This document shows positions 17,418-23,282 of a stretch of DNA of 23,282 nucleotides, piece after piece. Under the pieces are notes generated by a model that saw nothing but the letters and a program-made list of their open reading frames with translations, ran no database searches and was not told the DNA's origin. Origin of the DNA: JAFAGX01 sp035501575 (GTDB lineage: Bacteria; Acidobacteriota; Terriglobia; Terriglobales; Acidobacteriaceae); the NCBI GenBank assembly GCA_035501575.1, contig DATJVZ010000137.1:1-23282 (forward strand). Reading direction: 5' to 3'. Both the position numbers and the translations under genes were made by a program. Numbering within the stretch: the stretch's first letter is position 1; every line of letters starts with the position of its first letter.

Positions 17418-19289
17418 CTATTCGACGGTTACCGACTTGGCCAGGTTGCGGGGCTGGTCGACGTCGCAACCTCGGCGGACGGCAATGTGGTAAGCCAGCA
17501 GTTGCAAGGGGACGATCTCGAGAATCGGCAGCAGTTCTTCGGGTGCGGGCGGAATGTAGAGGACATGATCCGCGTCGTGTTTGATTTCCTGATCGCCTTC
17601 GGTGGCCAAGGCGATGACCTGGCCGGAGCGGGCCTTGACTTCCTTCAAATTGGACATGGTTTTCTCGTAGCGAAGCCTGGACAGCTCATCGTTTTGATCG
17701 CGAGTGGCCAGGATCACTACCGGAAGATTTTCGTCGATGAGCGCGTTCGGTCCGTGCTTCATTTCTCCGGCCGGATAGCCTTCGGCGTGAATATAGGAGA
17801 TCTCCTTCAGCTTCAGCGCTCCTTCGAGGGCGATCGGGTAGTGGATGCCGCGGCCGAGGAACAGGAAATCCTGGGAGCGCACGTAGAGCTTCGACAGCTC
17901 TTCGACTTGCTCGTCGCGAGTCAATAAGGTCTCCAGCTTTCCGGGAAGCCGGGTGAGCTCCTCGACCGCCTGCCGCGCCCGCGCGTCGCTCAGGGTGCCG
18001 CGCATCTCCGCCAAATAAAGCGCGAACAAATAGAGAGCGGTGAGCTGGGCGGTAAAAGCCTTGGTAGAGGCCACCCCGATTTCCGGGCCGGCGTGAGTAT
18101 AGATGGTGCCTGCGGCCTCGCGGGTGATCATCGAACCGACCACGTTGCAGATCGCCAGTGTCCGTGATCCTTTGCTTTTGGCCTCACGCTGAGCGGCGAT
18201 GGTATCGGCGGTTTCCCCCGACTGGGAGATCAGCATGGTCAAAGTGTGCGGCGCAATGATGGGATCGCGGTAGCGCCATTCACTGGCGTAATCGACTTCC
18301 ACCGGAACGCGCGCCAGGCGCTCAATCATGAATTTGCCCGCCAGGGCGGCATGCCAGCTGGTTCCGCAGGCTGCAAGGTTGACCTTTTGGGCAGCCTTGA
18401 ATTCCGCCTCGGTCACTTCCATTTGATCGAGAAAAATCTTGCCTGTCTCCTGCGAGATGCGGCCGAGCGTGGTATCGCGGACGGATCGCGGCTGCTCATA
18501 GATTTCCTTCAGCATGAAATGCTTGAACCCGCCCTTTTCGGCCATGATCGGGTCCCAGGTTACGTGTTGAATTTGGCGCTCTACGGGGTGCCCGTTGAAA
18601 TCGCTGAGATGAACGCCACCGGGGGTAATCACCGCCAAATCGCCGTCGGCCAGAAAGAACAGGTCCCGGGTGTGGTAAAGAATGGCGGGTACGTCGGAAG
18701 CGACGAAGTACTCATCTTTTCCTAGGCCAATCACGGCCGGAGGGCCGTTGCGCGCGGCCACAATCTTATTGGGTTCGTCGACGCTGATCACCGCCAGCGC
18801 AAACACGCCGCTTAAGTCCCGAACGGCTTTGCGCACGGCATCTTCGAGCGAGGGGCGCGCCCCGTGGCCTGCCTGGAGATACTGCTCCACCAGGTGAGCG
18901 ATGATTTCGGTATCGGTTTCGGTGGTGAAGCGGTGGCCATTCTGGATCAAATTCTTTTTGAGCGTGACGTAGTTCTCGATGATCCCATTGTGGACTACGA
19001 CCACCCGCCCGGTGCAATCGCGATGCGGGTGTGCGTTCTCTTCCGTGGGACGTCCGTGCGTGGCCCAGCGGGTGTGACCGATGCCGTAGCTTCCGTCGAG
19101 CGGTTTGAGCCGGATGGCCTCTTCGAGGTTGCGCAGCTTGCCTTCCGCGCGCCGAATTTGCAGGCCTTCGCCATTGCCGCAGACGGCGATGCCCGCCGAA
19201 TCATAGCCGCGATACTCGAGACGCCGCAGCCCATCCAGGATGACGGGCACCACGGATTTTTTCCCCACATAGCCAACAATTCCACACAT
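17418..19289 (-). CDS. glmS: Glutamine--fructose-6-phosphate aminotransferase
   Basis: Makes glucosamine-6-phosphate from fructose-6-phosphate and glutamine, the entry to peptidoglycan and lipopolysaccharide amino sugars. The 623 residues begin MCGIVGYVG, leaving Cys as the N-terminal nucleophile after Met removal. The class II amidotransferase domain (to about 220) includes RRLEYRGYDSAGIAV, GHTRWATHG and VHNGIIENY. Two SIS domains follow, with ISQSGETADT and AEGYPAGEMKHGP, and the end is CDVDQPRNLAKSVTVE, the standard GlmS C-terminus. ATG at 19289, with TAGGAGT about 5 nt upstream. The 139 nt before it show no recognisable glmS ribozyme core. It follows purS on the same strand. Confidence 0.97.
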   Translation of the reverse strand: MCGIVGYVGKKSVVPVILDGLRRLEYRGYDSAGIAVCGNGEGLQIRRAEGKLRNLEEAIRLKPLDGSYGIGHTRWATHGRPTEENAHPHRDCTGRVVVVHNGIIENYVTLKKNLIQNGHRFTTETDTEIIAHLVEQYLQAGHGARPSLEDAVRKAVRDLSGVFALAVISVDEPNKIVAARNGPPAVIGLGKDEYFVASDVPAILYHTRDLFFLADGDLAVITPGGVHLSDFNGHPVERQIQHVTWDPIMAEKGGFKHFMLKEIYEQPRSVRDTTLGRISQETGKIFLDQMEVTEAEFKAAQKVNLAACGTSWHAALAGKFMIERLARVPVEVDYASEWRYRDPIIAPHTLTMLISQSGETADTIAAQREAKSKGSRTLAICNVVGSMITREAAGTIYTHAGPEIGVASTKAFTAQLTALYLFALYLAEMRGTLSDARARQAVEELTRLPGKLETLLTRDEQVEELSKLYVRSQDFLFLGRGIHYPIALEGALKLKEISYIHAEGYPAGEMKHGPNALIDENLPVVILATRDQNDELSRLRYEKTMSNLKEVKARSGQVIALATEGDQEIKHDADHVLYIPPAPEELLPILEIVPLQLLAYHIAVRRGCDVDQPRNLAKSVTVE

Positions 19290-19428
19290 AACCGACTCCT
19301 ACGCCACTTGCGTTGCTTTGGGGGGAGAACCGCTCCGTGGCTCTACGACTGCGCGTTTCGCCGCGCCCTATCCGCGAATCCTGCTCGCGCCATCCGGGCC
19401 GGGGAAACCGTTGTTTTGATGGGCTGAC

Positions 19429-19674
19429 CTAATCCTCGAGCCTGTACTGGAAGTCTTCCATGACAGGGTTGGTAAGGACCTCCCGAGCAATCCGAGCGAT
19501 TTCCGTTTCCGCTTCCGCGCGGCTTAAGCCAGCATCGAGTGTAATGTCGAAATACTTGCCTTGCCGTACTTCCTCGAGACCCTTGTAACCCATCTTCTTA
19601 AGAGCACCAAAAATGGTCTTGCCCTGGGGATCGAGAACGCTCTTTTTTAACGAAACGTAAACGTACGCTTTCAT
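19429..19674 (-). CDS. purS: Phosphoribosylformylglycinamidine synthase subunit PurS
   Basis: Small dimeric subunit that bridges PurL and PurQ in the fourth step of purine synthesis, in which glutamine-derived ammonia converts FGAR to FGAM. The 81 residues match the family (about 80-85). Diagnostic segments are KKSVLDPQGKTIFGALKKMGY, given here as KSVLDPQGKT and ALKKMGY, then VRQGKYFDITLD, and the C-terminal EVLTNPVMEDFQYRLE. purL and purQ are not in the window, so the complex is encoded in more than one place or just upstream genes have moved. ATG at 19674, with GGAAG upstream. glmS follows after 139 nt; both belong to glutamine-amide pathways, though co-transcription is not proven. Confidence 0.94.
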   Translation of the reverse strand: MKAYVYVSLKKSVLDPQGKTIFGALKKMGYKGLEEVRQGKYFDITLDAGLSRAEAETEIARIAREVLTNPVMEDFQYRLED

Positions 19675-19689
19675 GGGGGAACTTCCGCC

Positions 19690-19695
19690 ATTATA
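19690..19695 (-). promoter_or_regulatory. Candidate -10 box (TATAAT) of purS
   Basis: A perfect TATAAT on the minus strand ends 15 nt before the purS ATG. No good -35 hexamer is found. The leader would be about 8-9 nt and just include the GGAAG ribosome-binding site. Confidence 0.5.
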
Positions 19696-20097
19696 CGTCA
19701 GAGGCAGACGCGGATAGGACGTACAGAAGTCACTAGTGCCGGATAGCCCGATTGAGGGTAATGGTGTGAGAAAGACGTCCCTGTCAGGTTGGCGACACGG
19801 TCGGCGGCCGAACCCAAATTCTCATCAATGCAGCTCCCGGGAGGCTTGTTCAGCCCCGCTCCCCCATCAAAATCAGCAGTTTGACGCGCGAATCGGCCAG
19901 AAGGACTCCGCCGACCTTCTTAAATCAGGGCCAGGACTACGTTTTAGAACCTTAGAACCTGCGCAGTTCGGACCAATGCAATCCGACAATACACCGGTTG
20001 CCTAGGGACAAACCTATAAGAACCTAAGAAAGCTCAGGATGGGTCGATCGACCGGGTATTGAGGTAGGGAGGGGGATCTGGTCCCTCGCAGTGGCCT
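19696..20097. other. Intergenic region between purS and the LytTR regulator gene
   Basis: About 400 nt with no gene that I can support. It contains the tandem octamer TTAGAACC twice in a row (about 19944-19959) and a related AGAACCTAAGAA near 20020, a 12-nt palindrome (20042-20053), and several short stems. No tRNA cloverleaf or known RNA family was recognised. Codon pattern and composition of the one open frame here (19736-20005, plus) do not look like protein. Confidence 0.5.
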
Positions 20098-20877
20098 CTA
20101 AAGGCCGAATAACTCCCTCAGACGCTTGGTTTGAGTCCGGCTGACAGGAATCTCAGTTTGCTTCTTGTCGTCCATGCGCAACTGATAGGAACTCTTGAAC
20201 CAGGGGACGACTTCCTTGATGCGGTTGATGTTGACCAAGTAGGAGCGATGGGCGCGCCAAAACAGGTTGGTATCGAGACTGTCTAGCAGTTCCTCGAGAG
20301 TGCGGCAATTGGACTGTCCCTCCATCCCATTCGGACCGCTGGTGACGACCTTAATAATGCCATCATCAATCGAGGCAAAGCAGATGTCTTTTTGATTCAC
20401 CAGGAACAATCGCCCGCCCGCCTTGAGTAAGACCTTCAGCGCTTGCGGCTTCTGGGATTCGAGCATCCGCACCAGGGTTTCAATCTTTCCGACCGAGGGA
20501 CTGTTGCCTTCAAATTGGGCGCGAGCTTTCTCGACCGATTGGGCCACCCGCTTCTTGTCGAAGGGCTTGAGAAGATAATCCACGGCATTCACCTCGAATG
20601 CCTTTACTGCGTATTGGTCAAAGGCGGTGGCGAAGACAATCTTGGGAAGCGGAACTTTGCGATGGAGCAGCTTTTGAATGACGCCGAACCCGTCGAGGCC
20701 CGGCATTTGTACGTCGAGGAAAACCAGGTCAGGGTTATGTTCGCGGATCAAATCGATGGCTTCGACGCCGTTTTTGCCTTGCGCAACCACGTCAACATCG
20801 CCGACATCTTTGAGCAGGAAGGCAAGTTCATCGCGGGCCAGCTGCTCGTCGTCCACGATTACAGCCGATAAGGACAT
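20098..20877 (-). CDS. LytTR-family response regulator
   Basis: Cytosolic two-component regulator of the AlgR/LytR/AgrA type, 259 residues. The receiver domain (1 to about 120) has the acidic pocket VDDE (D9, D10), the phospho-acceptor D55 in LVFLDVQMPGLDG, the switch threonine in FATAFDQYAV and the lysine of LLKPFDKK. A linker and a LytTR DNA-binding domain (about 150-259) follow, with FWRAHRSYLVNINRIKEV and the end RLRELFGL. The ATG at 20877 is chosen because AAGGAG lies about 5 nt upstream; the frame above it reads as an unrelated 32-residue extension. No histidine kinase is in the window, so its partner and target genes are unknown. Confidence 0.94.
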   Translation of the reverse strand: MSLSAVIVDDEQLARDELAFLLKDVGDVDVVAQGKNGVEAIDLIREHNPDLVFLDVQMPGLDGFGVIQKLLHRKVPLPKIVFATAFDQYAVKAFEVNAVDYLLKPFDKKRVAQSVEKARAQFEGNSPSVGKIETLVRMLESQKPQALKVLLKAGGRLFLVNQKDICFASIDDGIIKVVTSGPNGMEGQSNCRTLEELLDSLDTNLFWRAHRSYLVNINRIKEVVPWFKSSYQLRMDDKKQTEIPVSRTQTKRLRELFGL

Positions 20878-20901
20878 TCCTTCTCCTTGCAGCCAGAGAG
20901 A

Positions 20902-20907
20902 AGTATA
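20902..20907 (-). promoter_or_regulatory. Candidate -10 box of the LytTR regulator gene
   Basis: TATACT on the minus strand, 24 nt before the ATG, with a weak TTCGCC at 18-bp spacing. The leader would include the AAGGAG ribosome-binding site. The rest of 20908-21139 shows no gene and no clear promoter for the divergent dioxygenase-like gene. Confidence 0.4.
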
Positions 20908-21139
20908 ACCCGTCAACGCGATGCGGGCGAACCAGCAAGCGAGAATCTTCGCCACACGAAGCATCGAGAGCAACCCCGTGATTCCGCTGATTCCCTGCGG
21001 ATCCTCTTCAATGTCTTAGGCTTCCCCACGATCTCTTCTAAGCTTTTGCCGTACCAATCGTGATCATTTTCATGCCACCGCCCGCAATGGCACTTTCCCG
21101 GCCCTTGGAGTATCTTGAGCCTCTCGAGGGGAGATCCGC

Positions 21140-21784
21140 ATGACCTGGTATCGTCCGTCGCTCACTCGGCGTGAAATCCTAGGAAAGTGCCTAGGCTGGC
21201 TCGCAATCCTTTCTTCATTCCGGGTCCTCGGTGGGGGCGAAGCCCCGGCGCAGCAGCGGGAGACGCAACATCGCCGGCCAACGCCGCCCAACGAAATCGG
21301 TCCCTTTTATAAGAAGAGCGCGCCAAAGACCGCGATGCTTCGATCAGCGGGTGATCCGGGCATGCCCTTGGTGGTACGAGGGCAGGTGTTCAACACCCGT
21401 GGCGATGCCCTTCCCAATGCGGTGATCGAAGTTTGGCAGGCCGATCACCTTGGCCAGTACGATCTCGACGGATACCGCTATCGCGCCCAGCTGCCCCTCG
21501 ATCCAGCAGGTGCCTACCAGTTCGATTCGGTGATCCCCGGCCACCATCCCGACCGGGTATGCCAGCGTATCCATTACCTGGTTCTTGCGCCTGGCTATAG
21601 ACCGCTGATTACACAGTTGTACTTTGCCACCGATCCGGTCTTCGAGGGCGACCCGGACCACAATTTCGGGCGTGACCCGCTTCTCCACAACAGCCGTGAG
21701 CTGGTGCGACCGGTTGTGCTGACGGGCGATCCGCATGACATGCAGGCGCTCGTTCGCTTCGATCTCGTGCTGGAGCTCCTCTGA
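21140..21784 (+). CDS. Tat-exported intradiol-dioxygenase-like protein with altered iron site
   Basis: Homologue of the beta-type intradiol ring-cleavage dioxygenases (Dioxygenase_C domain), which open catechol rings using Fe(III) held by two Tyr and two His. The 214-residue chain starts with a twin-arginine signal (TRREILGKCLGWLAI), then GPFY and VVRGQVFNTRGDALPNAVIEVWQAD. Aligned by motif to Pseudomonas protocatechuate dioxygenase, Tyr408 corresponds to Y107 (GQYD) and His462 to H145 (RIHY). Tyr447 corresponds to H136 (PGHHPD) and His460 to R143 (CQRIHY). Two of four ligands are therefore changed, so normal activity is doubtful. ATG at 21140, with GGGGAG 6 nt upstream. Its TGA overlaps the ATG of the WD40 gene (ATGA), so the two proteins are made together. 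Confidence 0.85.
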   Translation: MTWYRPSLTRREILGKCLGWLAILSSFRVLGGGEAPAQQRETQHRRPTPPNEIGPFYKKSAPKTAMLRSAGDPGMPLVVRGQVFNTRGDALPNAVIEVWQADHLGQYDLDGYRYRAQLPLDPAGAYQFDSVIPGHHPDRVCQRIHYLVLAPGYRPLITQLYFATDPVFEGDPDHNFGRDPLLHNSRELVRPVVLTGDPHDMQALVRFDLVLELL

Positions 21785-22758
21785 TGCGGTGGATGCGATT
21801 CTTCTGCGCCCTGGTTTTGGTGGAAGCAGCGCTTGGCCAAAGTCTAAAGCTTGAGAAGACCATCACGGTCCCGCCCGATGCAGTCGTCAGCTTCACCGCA
21901 GTTTCGCCCAAAGGTGACTGGATCGCCGGCGCCTGCCTGGACGGTCGTGTGCGCCTGTGGAGCTTTCCTTCCGGCGAACTGCGGCAGTCCTTTGATCTAC
22001 AGGATCAGCGAGTATCGAGCTTACGGTTCTCCGGCGATGAAACCCTGCTTGCCGTCGGGGGTGATCGGGGCGGAGTTCGCATTTGGAACATCCCTTCAGG
22101 AAAGTTGAAACTGCAGTTAAAAGGGGGGGAGCCGGTGGTCGCCTTGGCCATCTCGCCGGACAAAACCTTGCTGGCGGTAGCGCGGAAGGATGTACCGGCG
22201 CTGTTATGGGATGTTACGAGCGAGAGAGTGATTACCGAGCTTCCCGCCAAATTTGCCGGCTCTATGTCGCTCGATTTCTCTCCCGACGGCCAGTGGCTGG
22301 CTTCGGCCGATGCTGACACCGACATACGCATTTACGAATCTCGCACCGGCGCTCTGCGCGCCACCACGAGCGCTCTATTGCTGGAAACCTTCGCCATTGC
22401 ATTCGCCGCCGACAGCAAATCTCTTTATGCCGGTGGAGCCGACAAGACCGTTTCGGTGATTGACGTGGCCAGCGGCAATGTGATTCGCAAGTTCCCCCGG
22501 CAACCCGACGCCGTCGCGGAGTTCAGACGCTCACCCGACGGCAAAATTCTACTGGCCCTCTATTTTGATGAAACAGGCACGGCCAAACCTGCACCGGTTG
22601 TGGCCTGGAATGTGGCTGAGGAGTCGGTGCAGGTTCAGGTTTCAAAACCCGAAGTGACGTCCAATGGCGGCGGCTTCTCGGGCAACGGACGAGTGATCTT
22701 TACCAGTAGCGCTGGCGCCAAGCTGCAGGTCTGGTCCCTGCAGAACCGGGGAAAATAG
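21784..22758 (+). CDS. Exported WD40-repeat beta-propeller protein
   Basis: A 324-residue protein with a signal peptide (FFCALVLVEAALGQ) followed by seven WD40-like repeats, each ending in a W/Y/D-containing strand: VRLWSF, VRIWNI, ALLWDV, IRIYES, VSVIDV, VVAWNV and LQVWSL. Several repeats have the S-P-D/K-G turn. Seven blades make a complete propeller with no enzymatic motif, so a scaffold or binding role is likely. The start overlaps the stop of the dioxygenase-like gene by 4 nt; a second ATG three codons on is possible. The pairing suggests that the two exported proteins act together, but no function is known. Confidence 0.88.
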   Translation: MRWMRFFCALVLVEAALGQSLKLEKTITVPPDAVVSFTAVSPKGDWIAGACLDGRVRLWSFPSGELRQSFDLQDQRVSSLRFSGDETLLAVGGDRGGVRIWNIPSGKLKLQLKGGEPVVALAISPDKTLLAVARKDVPALLWDVTSERVITELPAKFAGSMSLDFSPDGQWLASADADTDIRIYESRTGALRATTSALLLETFAIAFAADSKSLYAGGADKTVSVIDVASGNVIRKFPRQPDAVAEFRRSPDGKILLALYFDETGTAKPAPVVAWNVAEESVQVQVSKPEVTSNGGGFSGNGRVIFTSSAGAKLQVWSLQNRGK

Positions 22759-22838
22759 TTCACTCGATTCAGGCCACATCCTACTTCTCGGACAACCCCG
22801 TTCAGCCTGCTCGGGAGACGATGGAGCGCCCGCCGCGT

Positions 22839-22879
22839 GGCTCAATTTGAGCCTGTTGTGCGTTTATCGCACGCAACAG
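22839..22879 (+). terminator. Tandem stem-loops after the WD40 gene
   Basis: GGCTCAA-T-TTGAGCC (22839-22853) is directly followed by CTGTTGTGCG-TTTAT-CGCA-cg-CAACAG (22853-22879), a longer stem with a 2-nt bulge. They start about 80 nt past the WD40 stop. No uridine run follows, so Rho-independent termination is only possible, not clear. Confidence 0.4.
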
Positions 22880-22912
22880 TCGTCAAATGGTTTCACTCGT
22901 TACATTCTGTTC

Positions 22913-22940
22913 TTGCCAGAAGATAAGTTCCTGATATCAT
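22913..22940 (+). promoter_or_regulatory. Candidate promoter of the cold-shock gene
   Basis: TTGCCA (22913-22918), 16-bp spacer, TATCAT (22935-22940). The -10 is identical to that of dnaK. The predicted start is near 22947, leaving a leader of about 255 nt before the GTG at 23203. Confidence 0.55.
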
Positions 22941-22946
22941 TCTGTG

Positions 22947-23202
22947 CTCGTCGCTACCGGTTTACTAGGGCAGCGACGTTGGTAAGTTGGGGTTGATGTT
23001 CATTGCAGTGACAATTGGTGCTGTCACGACAGGCTCTCGAGCTCTGCACCGAAGTGTTTTGGGCGGTGCGGAACAGGTGGGCCTTTGTTGTTGGGCCCAG
23101 TAGTTCAATTCACGTGTTCCACGTAGGTTTCGGCGACGTGAGGAAGCGCTTCGCAGGGGGACGTGGAATTTCTAATCTCAGCAGAGGCGAAAGGAGTTTT
23201 TT
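22947..23202 (+). promoter_or_regulatory. Long structured 5' leader of the cold-shock gene
   Basis: Four perfect stems follow one another: CGTCGCT/AGCGACG (22949-22978), GTGACA/TGTCAC (23008-23027), GCACCG/CGGTGC (23046-23069) and TGGGCC/GGCCCA (23078-23099). About one stem of 6 bp or more would be expected by chance in this length. Long leaders that refold with temperature are known for E. coli cspA. The ribosome-binding site AGGAG (in AAAGGAG) stands 6 nt before the GTG. Confidence 0.5.
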
Positions 23203-23282
23203 GTGAGAGAGAAGGGCACAGTGAAGTGGTTCAATGGGGCCAAGGGATATGGTTTTATCCAACGCTCCACCGGGGAGGACGT
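23203..23282 (+). CDS. Cold-shock protein (CspA family), N-terminal part
   Basis: Small RNA/ssDNA-binding OB-fold protein, cut by the window end after 26 full codons. The visible part, from GTG at 23203, includes GTVKWFNGAKGYGFIQ, the RNP1 region of cold-shock domains with its aromatic nucleic-acid-binding residues (W, F, Y, F), followed by RSTGEDV. The GTG start is set by AGGAG 6 nt upstream across a run of T. Whether it is cold-inducible or constitutive cannot be told from the protein; the long leader suggests post-transcriptional control. Confidence 0.93.
   Translation, partial: MREKGTVKWFNGAKGYGFIQRSTGED

Noticed and set aside
19290..19428. glmS ribozyme upstream of glmS
   Set aside because: No conserved ribozyme core was recognised; the stretch is a short GC-rich gap after purS.
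19840..19880. tRNA-like T-loop (GTTCAGCCC)
   Set aside because: No matching T-stem, acceptor stem or anticodon arm.
20042..20053. 12-nt perfect palindrome GGTCGATCGACC
   Set aside because: Several palindromes of this length are expected by chance in 23 kb, and the position after a stop codon gives no added support.
23015..23206. 63-residue open frame in the cold-shock leader, overlapping the GTG start
   Set aside because: No ribosome-binding site or family-like sequence; it overlaps the predicted hairpins. A regulatory leader peptide cannot be fully excluded.

Overview
The window is a GC-rich bacterial chromosome segment. Its gene families, split three-gene transhydrogenase, HspR-type heat-shock control, FnIII/Ig-decorated secreted glycosidase and frequent short-leader -10 boxes of the TACAAT type fit an Acidobacteriota (Terriglobia-like) soil bacterium. 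That assignment is inference from gene content; no rRNA or other phylogenetic marker is present. I see no tRNA, rRNA, CRISPR array, insertion sequence or prophage.

Layout. Minus strand, 1-3929: the first 16 codons of a probable Xaa-Pro aminopeptidase; a tight pyrimidine-nucleoside salvage operon cdd-deoA-nupC; and a TrpF-like isomerase upstream of it. Plus strand, 4178-6868: a secreted GH44 glycosidase lipoprotein with FnIII and Ig-like domains. Minus strand, 6882-8207: a secreted protein of unknown function with a His / Asn-Cys signature, convergent with the glycosidase. Minus strand, 8440-11442: proton-translocating transhydrogenase pntAA-pntAB-pntB. Minus strand, 11595-17250: hspR, an APC-type amino-acid permease, dnaJ, a small hypothetical gene and dnaK. 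Minus strand, 17418-19674: glmS and purS. Minus strand, 20098-20877: a LytTR response regulator. Plus strand, 21140-22758: a Tat-exported intradiol-dioxygenase-like protein translationally coupled to a seven-blade WD40 protein. Plus strand, 23203 to the window end: the start of a cold-shock protein gene behind a long, hairpin-rich leader.

How the genes work together. Cdd deaminates cytidines, DeoA phosphorolyses the resulting nucleosides and NupC imports them. HspR, DnaJ and DnaK form a heat-shock circuit. The dnaK promoter has a consensus -35 and near-consensus -10 with 17-bp spacing, and it carries two HAIR-like HspR operators. These share a window-specific consensus, CTTGACw-N7-rCTCAAT, placed in opposite orientations; one overlaps the -35 box and the other lies just downstream of the predicted start. 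The three Pnt subunits couple NADP reduction to the proton gradient. GlmS and PurS are glutamine-linked biosynthetic proteins.

Most worth a second look: the double HspR operator on dnaK with hspR displaced behind a permease; the intradiol-dioxygenase homologue that appears to have lost two of its four iron ligands, each by a change reachable with one nucleotide, while remaining coupled to a WD40 propeller; and the roughly 255-nt structured leader of the cold-shock gene. I did not find a wholly new multi-gene system.
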